DNA of 64,000 bases from Pseudomonadota bacterium (GTDB lineage Bacteria; Pseudomonadota; Gammaproteobacteria; Burkholderiales; Casimicrobiaceae), in the NCBI GenBank assembly GCA_018241745.1, contig JAFEDG010000001.1, positions 30,672 through 94,671 on the forward strand, in the 5' to 3' direction. This document shows positions 36,849-46,411 of this stretch, one piece after another. The translations under genes and the position numbers were made by a program. The first letter of the stretch is position 1; each line of letters opens with the position of its first letter. The notes under the pieces were generated by a model that ran no database searches, had not been told where the DNA came from, and saw only the letters and a list, made by a program, of their open reading frames with translations.

Positions 36849-37732
36849 CCGAACGCCCCCGCGGGCAGCGGGATGAACTCGTCGTGATCGTTGGGCGGCA
36901 GCTCGAAGCGGCCCGCTTGCCAGTCGGCCTTCGCCTGCTCGATCCGCTCGCGCCGTGACGAGACGAAGTTCCACCAGATGTGGCGCTCGCCGAGCGGCGC
37001 TCCGCCCAGCACGATGACCGTGACCGGCGCCGTCGCGCGCAACGTGACGTCTCGGCCGTCCGCAAGCACCAGCATGCGTCCCGGCTCGAGCGTGACGCCG
37101 TCCACGCCGAGCGCGCCGCGCGGCACGTAGACCGCGCGTTCGCCGAGCGACGCCGGCACGTCGAGCGTCGCGCCCGCCTCCAGCTGCGCGTGCACGTAGA
37201 ACAGCGGCGAGCGCGTGCGCACGGGGCTCGCGAGCCCGTAGGCGTTGCCGGCGACGACACGCAGCCACACGCCGGCGTGCTCCGCCGTCGGCAGCGTCGC
37301 CGCGCCGTAGTGATCGAACGCGGGCGCGATCTCCTCGTCCTCGTCCGGCAGCGCGACCCACGATTGCAGCAGCTCGAGGCCCGTGCTCGCGAGCAGCGCC
37401 GCGTCCTCGAAGCGCTCCGAGTGCACGATGCCGCGCCCTGCGGTCATCCAGTTGACGTCACCCGGCGTGATCACCTGCGTGTAGCCCAGGCTGTCGCGAT
37501 GCGTGACCGCGCCGTCGAGCAGGTAGCTGACCGTGGCGAGGCCGATGTGTGGATGCGGCCGCACGTCCGCGCGGCGCGCGGTCCCGGCCGCGAACGTCAC
37601 CGGGCCGGCATGATCGAGGAACACGAACGGGCCGACCATGCGGCGCTTCGCGTACGGGAGCAGGCGGCGGACGACGAGCCCGTGGCCGAGGTCGGCGGCG
37701 CGGGCGTCGATCGCAAGATCGGAGTCGGACAT
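36845..37732 (-). CDS. pirin family protein
   Basis: This 295-residue double-cupin protein has the pirin N-terminal motif: GPFVFLDHAGPV, then HPHIGLATVSYLLDGAVTHRDSLG with the metal-binding His residues, VNWMTAGRGIVHSERF, and a second cupin (about 175-280). Pirins bind Fe, and some act as quercetinases or redox sensors; the role here is unknown. It lies 13 nt after the sterol desaturase-like gene on the same strand and ends in the CTAG shared with the AllA-like gene. Confidence 0.9.
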   Translation of the reverse strand: MSDSDLAIDARAADLGHGLVVRRLLPYAKRRMVGPFVFLDHAGPVTFAAGTARRADVRPHPHIGLATVSYLLDGAVTHRDSLGYTQVITPGDVNWMTAGRGIVHSERFEDAALLASTGLELLQSWVALPDEDEEIAPAFDHYGAATLPTAEHAGVWLRVVAGNAYGLASPVRTRSPLFYVHAQLEAGATLDVPASLGERAVYVPRGALGVDGVTLEPGRMLVLADGRDVTLRATAPVTVIVLGGAPLGERHIWWNFVSSRRERIEQAKADWQAGRFELPPNDHDEFIPLPAGAFG

Positions 37733-37745
37733 GCAGTAGGCGGCC

Positions 37746-38630
37746 TCACGATTGGGGCCTCACAGCATACGCGACCGGTTCCACGGCACGCGTGCCCGGA
37801 GGCGCGAACCACGCGCCGATCCGGCGCCACCCGCGAACCGTGCGCACCTCGCGCGCCATGGTGCGCCAGCCGTGCACGCCGAGCGCAAGCGGATTGTAGG
37901 TGCGCACCGGCTCGACGAGCCCGTAGCGCGGCGGCACGTCGTCACGGAGGTCGACAAACGTGCCGAACAGCCGGTCGAACACGATCAGCACGCCGCCGTA
38001 ATTGCAGTCGAGGTACTCGGGATTGGCGGCGTGGTGCACCTTGTGGTGCGTCGGCGTGTTGAGGACCCATTCGAGCGGGCCCAGGCGCGGCATCCACGGC
38101 GCATGAAGCCAGAACTGGTAGAGCAGGTTGAACGCGAGCGTCGCGCCGACGGCCGCCGGCGGAAACCCCAGCCACACGAGCGGGGCGAAGAACAGCGCAG
38201 CGCCGGTGAACTTGCCGGTCCAGCCCAGGCGCATCGCCGCCGCGAGCGTCAGCTCGTTCGGCGTGTGATGGACGGCATGCGACGCCCAGAACCAGCGGGT
38301 GCGATGCGCGATGCGGTGGTAGACGTAGTACGCGAACTCGCTGGCGACGAACAGGATCGCGATCGCGGCGGCGGTGGAGAGCGACAGCGTCGCGATGCGC
38401 TCGCGATACGCGAATGCGAACAGTGGCGCGACCAGCGACACGCCGGTCGCGTCGACGCCGCGGCGGACGACGGCGTCGCCGAGGGTCGCGGCGAACGCCT
38501 TCCAGTCGTAACCGCCACGCCGCGTGCGCACGACGCCTTCGACCAGCGCCGCACCCAGCGTCACGGCGAACACGCCCGCGGCCCACGGCCCGAAGACCGC
38601 GGCGGGCGTGCCCGTCGCGAGCGTCGCCAT
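37746..38630 (-). CDS. sterol desaturase / fatty-acid hydroxylase family membrane enzyme
   Basis: The 294-residue product has about five hydrophobic helices and the di-iron histidine clusters of this superfamily: YHRIAH (HX3H), SHAVHH, an extra His in LHAPWMP, and THHKVHH. These enzymes hydroxylate or desaturate lipids at the membrane using O2. The exact lipid is unknown; hopanoid, ornithine-lipid or fatty-acid substrates are all possible. It begins 5 nt after the EF-hand gene and precedes pirin by 13 nt, so it is probably part of a four-gene transcript starting at 39515. Confidence 0.85.
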   Translation of the reverse strand: MATLATGTPAAVFGPWAAGVFAVTLGAALVEGVVRTRRGGYDWKAFAATLGDAVVRRGVDATGVSLVAPLFAFAYRERIATLSLSTAAAIAILFVASEFAYYVYHRIAHRTRWFWASHAVHHTPNELTLAAAMRLGWTGKFTGAALFFAPLVWLGFPPAAVGATLAFNLLYQFWLHAPWMPRLGPLEWVLNTPTHHKVHHAANPEYLDCNYGGVLIVFDRLFGTFVDLRDDVPPRYGLVEPVRTYNPLALGVHGWRTMAREVRTVRGWRRIGAWFAPPGTRAVEPVAYAVRPQS

Positions 38631-38635
38631 CGACG

Positions 38636-38962
38636 TCAGTCGGCGTTGCGCTTCGCCCGCTGGGCGGCGGCGTAGCGGGCGATGTCCGCCATCGTCACCG
38701 TGCCGGCGTGCGCGGTGTCGATCTCGTCGAAGTGCTTGTACACGAACGGCATGTGGCCCTCGGCTTCGGCCTTCGTCAGCTTGCCGTCGCCGTTGGCGTC
38801 GGCCGCCGCGAACCGCTCCTTCAAGGCAGCGGCGGCCTTGGCCGCGCGGTCGCCCTGGTTGGCGTCCTGCGCGGCCGCGGTCCGCACGCCACCGCCAAGC
38901 AGCGCCATGGCGACCAGCGCCGCGGCGAGCGGCGCGAGCACCCGTCGAAAGGTCATGCGCAT
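38636..38962 (-). CDS. secreted EF-hand calcium-binding protein
   Basis: The 108-residue product from ATG 38962 has a signal peptide (MRMTFRRVLAPLAAALVAMA..., ending TAAAQ). It has one canonical EF-hand loop, DANGDGKLTKAE, with ligands at positions 1, 3, 5, 9 and 12. A second loop, DTAHAGTVTMAD, lacks acidic ligands at 3 and 5 and is probably degenerate. A GTG at 38974 and an ATG at 38956 are alternative starts. It lies 16 nt downstream of a secreted low-complexity protein, and the desaturase gene follows after 5 nt. A periplasmic Ca2+ sensor or buffer is a reasonable inference. Confidence 0.8.
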   Translation of the reverse strand: MRMTFRRVLAPLAAALVAMALLGGGVRTAAAQDANQGDRAAKAAAALKERFAAADANGDGKLTKAEAEGHMPFVYKHFDEIDTAHAGTVTMADIARYAAAQRAKRNAD

Positions 38963-38978
38963 TACGGTGCCCACGTCG

Positions 38979-39515
38979 TCAGTTGCGCGTCGGGCACGCG
39001 ATCGTCGCGCCGCTCGCGTTGTAGCAGGTGGCGCTGCGCGTCACGCCGGTCTCCGAGTTGTAGCTCTCGGTCGCCTTGACCGAATTGCCGGTCGTCGCGC
39101 TGGTGGCGGTCGTCGTGCGGCTCTGGTCGATGTTGCCGGACGCATCGCGCGTGGCGCTGCCCTGGCTCGCGACCGTGCCTTTGCTGCCACTTGCCGCGAA
39201 GCCGCTGGCATGCGTCGCCGACCCGTCGGCGTTGACCGTAGTCTTGCCGGCGCGCGCACCCTTGGCGCCGTTGGGACCGCGAAAGGCGCTGCCGCCCGCC
39301 GTCGTCACGTCGCCCTGGCCGTCCGTCTTGGTCACGCGGGCACGGCCGTAGGCACCGCCGTCGGGTCCTTCGCGGCCGACGACGGTCGTGGCGGTCTTGC
39401 CGCCTTCCGCATTGCCATGGACGACGTGGCGCGTGTACGCGGCGGCGGGGGTGGCGGTGGCGACCAGCGTGGCACCGGCCAGCGAAAGCAGGATTGCGAG
39501 CGTGCGGTTCTTCAT
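38979..39515 (-). CDS. secreted Gly/Thr/Ser/Ala-rich protein of unknown function
   Basis: I do not recognise a named family. The 178-residue product has a clear signal peptide (MKNRTLAILLSLAGATLVAT..., cleavage near PAAA). The mature part of about 150 residues is very low in hydrophobics. It has loosely repeated units with a G-A/G-K-G spacing (TTVVGREGPDGGAYGRARV, GGSAFRGPNGAKGARAG, HASGFAASGSKGTV) and ends with two cysteines (CYNASGATIACPTRN). AGGAGA lies about 6 nt before the ATG. It heads the EF-hand/desaturase/pirin set and is divergent from an OmpR/EnvZ-type pair. Confidence 0.7.
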   Translation of the reverse strand: MKNRTLAILLSLAGATLVATATPAAAYTRHVVHGNAEGGKTATTVVGREGPDGGAYGRARVTKTDGQGDVTTAGGSAFRGPNGAKGARAGKTTVNADGSATHASGFAASGSKGTVASQGSATRDASGNIDQSRTTTATSATTGNSVKATESYNSETGVTRSATCYNASGATIACPTRN

Positions 39516-39614
39516 CGAAATCTCCTGTCGTGGGGTTCGGGCCCGCGAGCGGCGGGCGTGGCGCCACGATGCATGCAAGCCATGAATGGCCGATCACGCG
39601 GACAGGGGTTTCGG

Positions 39615-39657
39615 TGACAAGCGGTGAGCGGCTGCCCCGCGCTGTCACCGTTTGTCA
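39615..39657. promoter_or_regulatory. inverted repeat in the divergent two-component promoter region
   Basis: TGACAAGCGGTGA (39615-39627) and TCACCGTTTGTCA (39645-39657) are complementary at 12 of 13 positions across a 17-bp spacer. The right arm with its flank reads TGTCA-N5-TGTCA (39643-39657), a 10-bp-spaced direct repeat typical of OmpR-family sites. It lies between the secreted protein gene and the OmpR-type gene, so I infer autoregulation plus control of the divergent set. A TAGCAT -10-like element for the regulator is at 39690-39695. Confidence 0.55.
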
Positions 39658-39744
39658 TGATTGGCGGCCGGGGCGGCCGCGGCGGCCGTTAGCATGCGGA
39701 CATCGCGGCCGGCGTTGCGCGCCGCGCCTGACCCGAACCCGACC

Positions 39745-40491
39745 ATGGCCGAACCGATCGCCCGTGTCCTCGTCGCCGACGACGAAGCCGAACTGCGGGG
39801 CCTGCTCGAGCGCTACCTCACCGAGCAGGGCTACGCCGTGCGAACCGTGCCCGGCGCCGACGGGCTCGACCGGCTGCTCGCGCGCGAACGCTTCGACGTG
39901 CTGGTGCTCGACGTGATGATGCCGGGGGAGGACGGCCTGGCCGCGTGCCGGCGGCTCCGCGCGCAAGGCGAGACGATCCCGATCATCATGCTGACTGCGC
40001 GCGGCGACCCGGTCGACCGCATCATCGGCCTCGAGATGGGCGCCGACGATTACCTGCCCAAGCCGTTCAATCCGCGCGAGCTGCTCGCGCGCGTCCAGGC
40101 GCTCGTCCGCCGGCAAAACGTGCTCGGCGCGCACGCGGGACCGTTGCGCGACGAGGGGCGCGTGAGCTTCGGCGCGTTCACGCTGCACCTCGCGGAGCGG
40201 CGCCTGACGCGGGCGGTCGACGGCGCCACCGAAGACGTGCCGCTGACGACCGGCGAGTTCAACCTGCTGCGCGTGCTTGCGCAGAATCCGAACCGTCCGC
40301 TCGGCCGCGACCGCCTGATCGAACTCGCGTATGGCCGCGACCACGTCGCCACCGACCGCAGCATCGACGTGCAGGTGATGCGGCTGCGCAAGCTGATCGA
40401 GGCGGATCCGGCCACGCCGCGCCACCTGCAGACCGTGTGGGGTGTGGGTTACGTGTTCGTGCCCGAGGACCGGGTCAGCACCGGCGCGTGA
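39745..40491 (+). CDS. OmpR-family response regulator
   Basis: The 248-residue protein has a receiver domain with ADDEAELRG, phospho-acceptor Asp in VLVLDVMMPGEDGL, and Lys in YLPKPFNPRELL. A winged-helix OmpR effector domain follows (LTTGEFNLLRVLAQNPN, VDVQVMRLRKLIEADP-like segment, TVWGVGYVFVP). ATG 39745 fits the family; the upstream in-frame stretch is Ala-rich with no likeness. It is followed after 43 nt by the cognate sensor kinase. The overall look is OmpR/RstA-like, and targets probably include the inverted repeat at 39615-39657. Confidence 0.9.
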   Translation: MAEPIARVLVADDEAELRGLLERYLTEQGYAVRTVPGADGLDRLLARERFDVLVLDVMMPGEDGLAACRRLRAQGETIPIIMLTARGDPVDRIIGLEMGADDYLPKPFNPRELLARVQALVRRQNVLGAHAGPLRDEGRVSFGAFTLHLAERRLTRAVDGATEDVPLTTGEFNLLRVLAQNPNRPLGRDRLIELAYGRDHVATDRSIDVQVMRLRKLIEADPATPRHLQTVWGVGYVFVPEDRVSTGA

Positions 40492-40534
40492 CGATGCCTC
40501 GCTGGACGAAGCGCGCGATCGCAGGGGCGACCCC

Positions 40535-41860
40535 GTGAGCCTCGTGCCACGCAGCCTGTTCGCACGCACCGGCTGGCTGCTGGTGGGGCTGATCGTCGTC
40601 GCGCAGCTCGCGAGCTTCCTGATCGTGCGCCAGCTGGTGCTGAAGCCGCGCGTCACGCGCGTCGCTGCGGCGCTCGCGCGCGACATCGCGGCGATGCGCG
40701 CGGGCCTCGTCGCGCTGCCGCCCGACGCGCGGCGCGCCTACGTCGACGCATTCAACGCGCGCGCCGTGCAGATGGACGCCGCAATCGGACCGGCGGTGCG
40801 GACGGCGCCGCTCGCGCCGATCGAGCGCGCGTTCGTCCGCGACGTGTCCGAGCGCGTGGCGGCGGAAGGCATCGAGGCCCTGTGGCGGCGCGACAACGGC
40901 GGCAGCTTCCAGTTGCGGCTGGCGCTCGACGGCGTCGACTACTGGGTCGTGCTGCCCAATTCGCTGCCGGCGCGCGAGGCGACCGGCGCATGGATCGTCG
41001 CCACCGTGGTCAGCGCGCTGGTGGCGCTGCTCGGCGCGTTGCTGGTCCAGCGCAAGCTCGACGCGCCGCTGCGGCGCGTGGTCACCGCCTCCGGCGTGCT
41101 CGCGCGCGGCGGGACGCCCGAGCGGCTGCCCGAGACCGGGGCCACCGAGATCGCCGCGCTTGCACGCGGCTTCAACCAGCTCGTCGAGGATCTCGCGCGG
41201 AACGACCGCGAGCGCGCACTGATGCTGGCCGGCATCTCGCATGACCTGCGCACGCCGCTGACCAAGCTGCGGCTCGGCGTCGAGATCCTGCGCACGCCCA
41301 CCGAGCAGCGCGGCGACGGCGCGCTGATCACCGGCATGACCCGGAGCATCGACGAGATGGATGGCGTCGTCGGCCAGTTCCTCGACTACGCGCGCGCCGA
41401 CGACGGCGAGGCGCGGACACCTTCGTCGCTCGATGCGGTCGCGGCAGCCGTGGCAGGCGGTGCGCGCGACGAGGGCCGCGCGTTGGGCCTGGCGCTCGGC
41501 GCGCCCGCACTGCTGCCGATGCGCGCGCAAGGCATGCGGCGCGCCGTGGCCAACCTGGTCGAGAACGCATGGCGCCATGGCAAGCCCCCGGTCACGGTGC
41601 GGACCGGGCAGGACAGCGATGGAGCGTGGATCGAGGTCAGCGACGCGGGCAGCGGCATCCCGGCCGCCGGCCGCGACGCCCTGCGCGAGCCGTTCCGCCG
41701 TGGCGACGCCGCGCGCGGCAGCACGGCAGGCGCGGGGCTGGGCCTCGCGATCGTCGAGCGGATGGCGCGTGCGCACGGTGGCACACTGACGCTCGACGAC
41801 GCGCCTGGCGGCGGGCTGCGTGCGCGCATCACGCTGCCGTTGCGAGGTGCCGCGGGCTGA
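40535..41860 (+). CDS. EnvZ/RstB-like sensor histidine kinase
   Basis: The 441-residue sensor has TM1 (about 12-33), a periplasmic domain of about 120 residues, TM2 (about 150-170), and HAMP (RKLDAPLRRVVTASGVLARGG). The HisKA core is LAGISHDLRTPLTKLRLGVE, and the HATPase domain has NLVENAWRHGKP and GAGLGLAIVERMARAHGG. I start at GTG 40535 (VSLVPRSLFART) with AGGGG upstream; ATG 40442 overlaps the regulator gene. The periplasmic domain is Arg/Ala-rich with no recognised ligand motif. It pairs with the upstream OmpR-type regulator. Confidence 0.88.
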   Translation: MSLVPRSLFARTGWLLVGLIVVAQLASFLIVRQLVLKPRVTRVAAALARDIAAMRAGLVALPPDARRAYVDAFNARAVQMDAAIGPAVRTAPLAPIERAFVRDVSERVAAEGIEALWRRDNGGSFQLRLALDGVDYWVVLPNSLPAREATGAWIVATVVSALVALLGALLVQRKLDAPLRRVVTASGVLARGGTPERLPETGATEIAALARGFNQLVEDLARNDRERALMLAGISHDLRTPLTKLRLGVEILRTPTEQRGDGALITGMTRSIDEMDGVVGQFLDYARADDGEARTPSSLDAVAAAVAGGARDEGRALGLALGAPALLPMRAQGMRRAVANLVENAWRHGKPPVTVRTGQDSDGAWIEVSDAGSGIPAAGRDALREPFRRGDAARGSTAGAGLGLAIVERMARAHGGTLTLDDAPGGGLRARITLPLRGAAG

Positions 41861-41868
41861 TGCGGTAA

Positions 41869-43756
<1,888 letters not shown>

Positions 43757-43760
<4 letters not shown>

Positions 43761-44191
43761 GCGCGGGCTACGCCGTCCGTCTCGTGCGCTGGCACGACGC
43801 CGAGGCCGCGCTGCGCGCGGTGCGCACGGCCGTGTTCATCGACGAGCAGGCGATCCCGGCCGCGCTCGAATGGGACGACGACGATGCGCGCTCGCTGCAC
43901 GCGCTCGCCGTCGACGCGCACGGCGCGCCGATCGGCTGCGGCCGGTTGTTGCCGGCGCAGAAGATCGGGCGCATGGCGGTGCTCGCTGCGTGGCGCGGGC
44001 AAGGCGTCGGCGCCGCGCTGCTCGACGCGCTGATCGACGAGGCCAGGCGGCTCCGTTACACCGAGCTCGTGCTCCATTCGCAAGCCTACGCGGTGCCGTT
44101 CTACGCGCGCGCAGGCTTCGTCCCCGAAGGCGACGAGTACATGGAAGCCGGGCTGCCGCATCGCACGATGCGGTGCGTGCTGCGCGACTGA
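43757..44191 (+). CDS. GNAT family N-acetyltransferase
   Basis: The 144-residue protein has the GNAT fold with the acetyl-CoA P-loop GRMAVLAAWRGQGVGAALL and a C-terminal motif YAVPFYARAGFVPEGDEYMEAG. This is the ElaA/YjcF-like subgroup (FIDEQAIPAALEWD near the N-terminus). The acceptor is unknown. ATG 43757 overlaps the ldcA stop (ATGA). It is the last gene of a four-gene overlapping set and ends 7 nt before the convergent Bug gene. Confidence 0.88.
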
Positions 44192-44198
44192 GCGCGCG

Positions 44199-45173
44199 TT
44201 ATTGCGCGACGCCGATCGACTTCAGGAATGCGTGCCGCGACGTCACTTCGTCGCGAAACTGCGCCTGCATGTCGGCCGTCGACTTGTGCAGCGGCGACTG
44301 CATGTTCGTCTGCATGAACTTCTGCCACTCCGCCGACGCCTCGATCCGGTCGAACGCCGCGTTGAGCGTCGCCAGCACGTCGGGCGGCGTGCCTGCCTTG
44401 ACCATGACGCCGCGCCAGATCGACTCGACGACATCGAAGCCCTGTTCCTTGAACGTCGGCACGTCGGGGAAGAAATGGTCGCGTGACGCCGTGCTGATGG
44501 CCAGCAGCCGCAAGTCGCCGGCCTTGATCTGGCCGGTCGCCGAGCTGGGCGTCATGATCGCGACGTCGATATGGCCGCCGAGCAGCGCTTCGGCGGCCTG
44601 GTTGCCGCCCTGGAACGGGATCCATTCGGTCTTGAAGGCGCCCACCTGCTGGAACCGGTAGAACACGAACTGGTGGAAGCCCGCGCTCGCATAGCCGCCG
44701 ACGTTCACCTTGTCCGGCGTCTTGCGCAGCGCATCGACCAGTTGCGGGAGCGACGTGTACGGGCTGTCCTTGCGCACGGCCACCGCGCTCGGTTCCGCCT
44801 GCAACCCACGGACGATGATGAAGTTGTCCGGCTTGAACGGCAGGTTGCCCTGCGCCATCATGAACGACGTCGTGCCCGTCGCGGCGACGACCGTATAGCC
44901 ATCCGCCGGCTGGTTGAGCGCGTACGACATGCCGACCGCGCCGGACCCACCGGCCATGTTCTCGACGATCACCGACTGGTGGAGTTCCTGGCTCAACTGC
45001 TTGCCGAGCTGGCGCATCATCGCGTCGAGCGGCGAGCCCGCGGCCGACGTGCAGATGAACTTGATCGGCTTGTCAGGGTAGGCCGCATAGGCGGGGAGCG
45101 TAGCCAGCGCCGTGGCGCCGAGCAGCATCGCCGCGCCGATGAAGCGGCGGCGCGCGCGGTCAGTGTTCGTCAT
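44199..45173 (-). CDS. Bug/TctC-family periplasmic solute-binding protein
   Basis: The 324-residue product has a Tat-like or Sec signal (MTNTDRARRRFIGAAMLLGA..., cleavage after AYA; the RRRF pair is suggestive of Tat). The family pattern is AAYPDKPIKFICTSAAGSPLDAMMRQLG, IVENMAGGSGAVG, and KAGTPPDVLATLNAAFDRI. It should deliver a carboxylate to a TctAB-type transporter encoded elsewhere. Its ATG (GAGGA upstream) lies inside the end of the dehydratase gene (14-bp overlap), so the ligand is probably that enzyme's substrate or a relative. Confidence 0.88.
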   Translation of the reverse strand: MTNTDRARRRFIGAAMLLGATALATLPAYAAYPDKPIKFICTSAAGSPLDAMMRQLGKQLSQELHQSVIVENMAGGSGAVGMSYALNQPADGYTVVAATGTTSFMMAQGNLPFKPDNFIIVRGLQAEPSAVAVRKDSPYTSLPQLVDALRKTPDKVNVGGYASAGFHQFVFYRFQQVGAFKTEWIPFQGGNQAAEALLGGHIDVAIMTPSSATGQIKAGDLRLLAISTASRDHFFPDVPTFKEQGFDVVESIWRGVMVKAGTPPDVLATLNAAFDRIEASAEWQKFMQTNMQSPLHKSTADMQAQFRDEVTSRHAFLKSIGVAQ

Positions 45174-46320
45174 GGTCGTCGTCCTCGTAGTTGCGGAAGC
45201 TGCGCGCCGCATACGGCTTGCCGGGGCGTGCGCGCAATGCGGCTTCCTGGATGTCGAGCCCCAGCCCGGGACCTTCAGGCAGCGGCAGGTAGCCGTTGAC
45301 CGGCTTCAGCGCGTTGGGCGCGACGACGTCGGCGAACGGCTCGTAGGGCACGAAGTACTCGGTGATCGTGAAGTTCGGCATCGTCGCCGCCGCGTGCACG
45401 GTGGCCGACAGCGACAGCGTCGTCGAGTTGTAGTTGTGGGGCGAGACGGCGACCATTTCCGCCTCGGCGGCGGCGGCGATGAAGGTCATTTCCAGGATGC
45501 CGCCGCAGTTCGACACGTCGGGGTTGATGATGTCGACGGCGCGTGCGTTGAAGAGGCGCCGGAAGTCCGCGCGCCCGTACAGTGCTTCGCCGCTGACGAC
45601 GGGAATCGGCGACGCGGCACGCACTTCCGCGAGGGCGTCGATGTTCTCGGCCTGGCACGGCTCCTCGAACCAGTACGGCTCGAACTCGGCGAGCGCGTTT
45701 GCGAGCTCGATTGCGTGCATCGGCGCAAGCCGGCGATGGATGTCCAGCAACAGCTCGACGTCCGGTCCCACGGCATCGCGCACGGCCTTCAGGACCTTGA
45801 CCGAATGGCGGATGTGCTCGCGCGGCACGTATGTACGCCACGGGCGCGGCAGCGGATCGAACTTGATCGCGTCGAAGCCCTGGCCGACGACGGCCGCCGC
45901 GCCGCGCGCGAAGTCGTCGGGCGAGCGCATCTTGTAGCTCCACCCGTTGGCGTACACGTGGATGCGTTGCCGTACGGCGCCACCCAGCAGGTTGTAGACA
46001 GGCTGGTTCGTCGCCTTGCCCATCAGGTCCCAGCACGCCGCCTCGATGCCGGAAACCGCGCACCAGTACTCGAGCGACGCGCGACGCTGCGCGTAGTCGT
46101 CGAACGCGATCTGCAGGAAATGCCGGATGCGGAACGGGTCCCGGCCGACAAGGTAGCGGCCGAGTTCCTCGACCTGCGCCGCGATCGGGCGATCACGGTC
46201 GTATTGGCTGTAGGCCTCTCCCCAGCCGACAAGGCCGGCATCGGTGGCCACGCGGACGAACACCAGGTTCTTGCGCCAGCCCGGGTGGACAACGAGCGCC
46301 TCGACAGCAGTCACCTTCAT
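45160..46320 (-). CDS. mandelate racemase/enolase-superfamily sugar-acid dehydratase (DgoD-like)
   Basis: The 386-residue protein has the enolase-superfamily capping domain and barrel. Mg2+ ligands appear as Asp in LLLDIHRRLAP, Glu in YWFEEPCQ, and Glu in VVSGEALYGR. The acid/base His pattern of galactonate/mannonate dehydratases is present (DIH next to the first ligand, Asp in INPDVSNCGG, His in VSPHNYNS). It would remove water from an aldonic acid; which one is not decidable. GAGG precedes the ATG. It is divergent from a GntR regulator and overlaps a Bug gene by 14 bp. Confidence 0.83.
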   Translation of the reverse strand: MKVTAVEALVVHPGWRKNLVFVRVATDAGLVGWGEAYSQYDRDRPIAAQVEELGRYLVGRDPFRIRHFLQIAFDDYAQRRASLEYWCAVSGIEAACWDLMGKATNQPVYNLLGGAVRQRIHVYANGWSYKMRSPDDFARGAAAVVGQGFDAIKFDPLPRPWRTYVPREHIRHSVKVLKAVRDAVGPDVELLLDIHRRLAPMHAIELANALAEFEPYWFEEPCQAENIDALAEVRAASPIPVVSGEALYGRADFRRLFNARAVDIINPDVSNCGGILEMTFIAAAAEAEMVAVSPHNYNSTTLSLSATVHAAATMPNFTITEYFVPYEPFADVVAPNALKPVNGYLPLPEGPGLGLDIQEAALRARPGKPYAARSFRNYEDDDHDEH

Positions 46321-46344
46321 GGATGCCTCGCATCAGGATTCGGT

Positions 46345-46360
46345 ACAATGCTAGCATTGT
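46345..46360. promoter_or_regulatory. perfect 16-bp palindrome, candidate GntR/FCD operator
   Basis: ACAATGCTAGCATTGT is fully self-complementary. It lies in the 91-bp gap between the dehydratase gene and the divergent GntR regulator, 25 nt from the dehydratase ATG. FCD-type GntR proteins bind short palindromes of this size, and the position suits repression of the catabolic genes. Confidence 0.6.
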
Positions 46361-46376
46361 GTGGTCAATATAAGTA

Positions 46377-46392
46377 GGATTGTCGGCAATCC
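46377..46392. promoter_or_regulatory. second inverted repeat in the GntR/dehydratase gap
   Basis: GGATTG (46377-46382) and CAATCC (46387-46392) flank a 4-bp TCGG. It lies 20 nt upstream of the regulator ATG and could serve autoregulation or be a small hairpin in the regulator's leader. Its sequence differs from the 16-bp palindrome. Confidence 0.35.
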
Positions 46393-46411
46393 ATCGTTCA
46401 TGGAGCCTTAA

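Noticed and set aside
38979..39515. Treating the Gly/Thr/Ser-rich secreted protein as a shadow frame
   Set aside because: A clear signal peptide, a good Shine-Dalgarno, an operon position and a Cys-containing end argue for a real gene despite low complexity.
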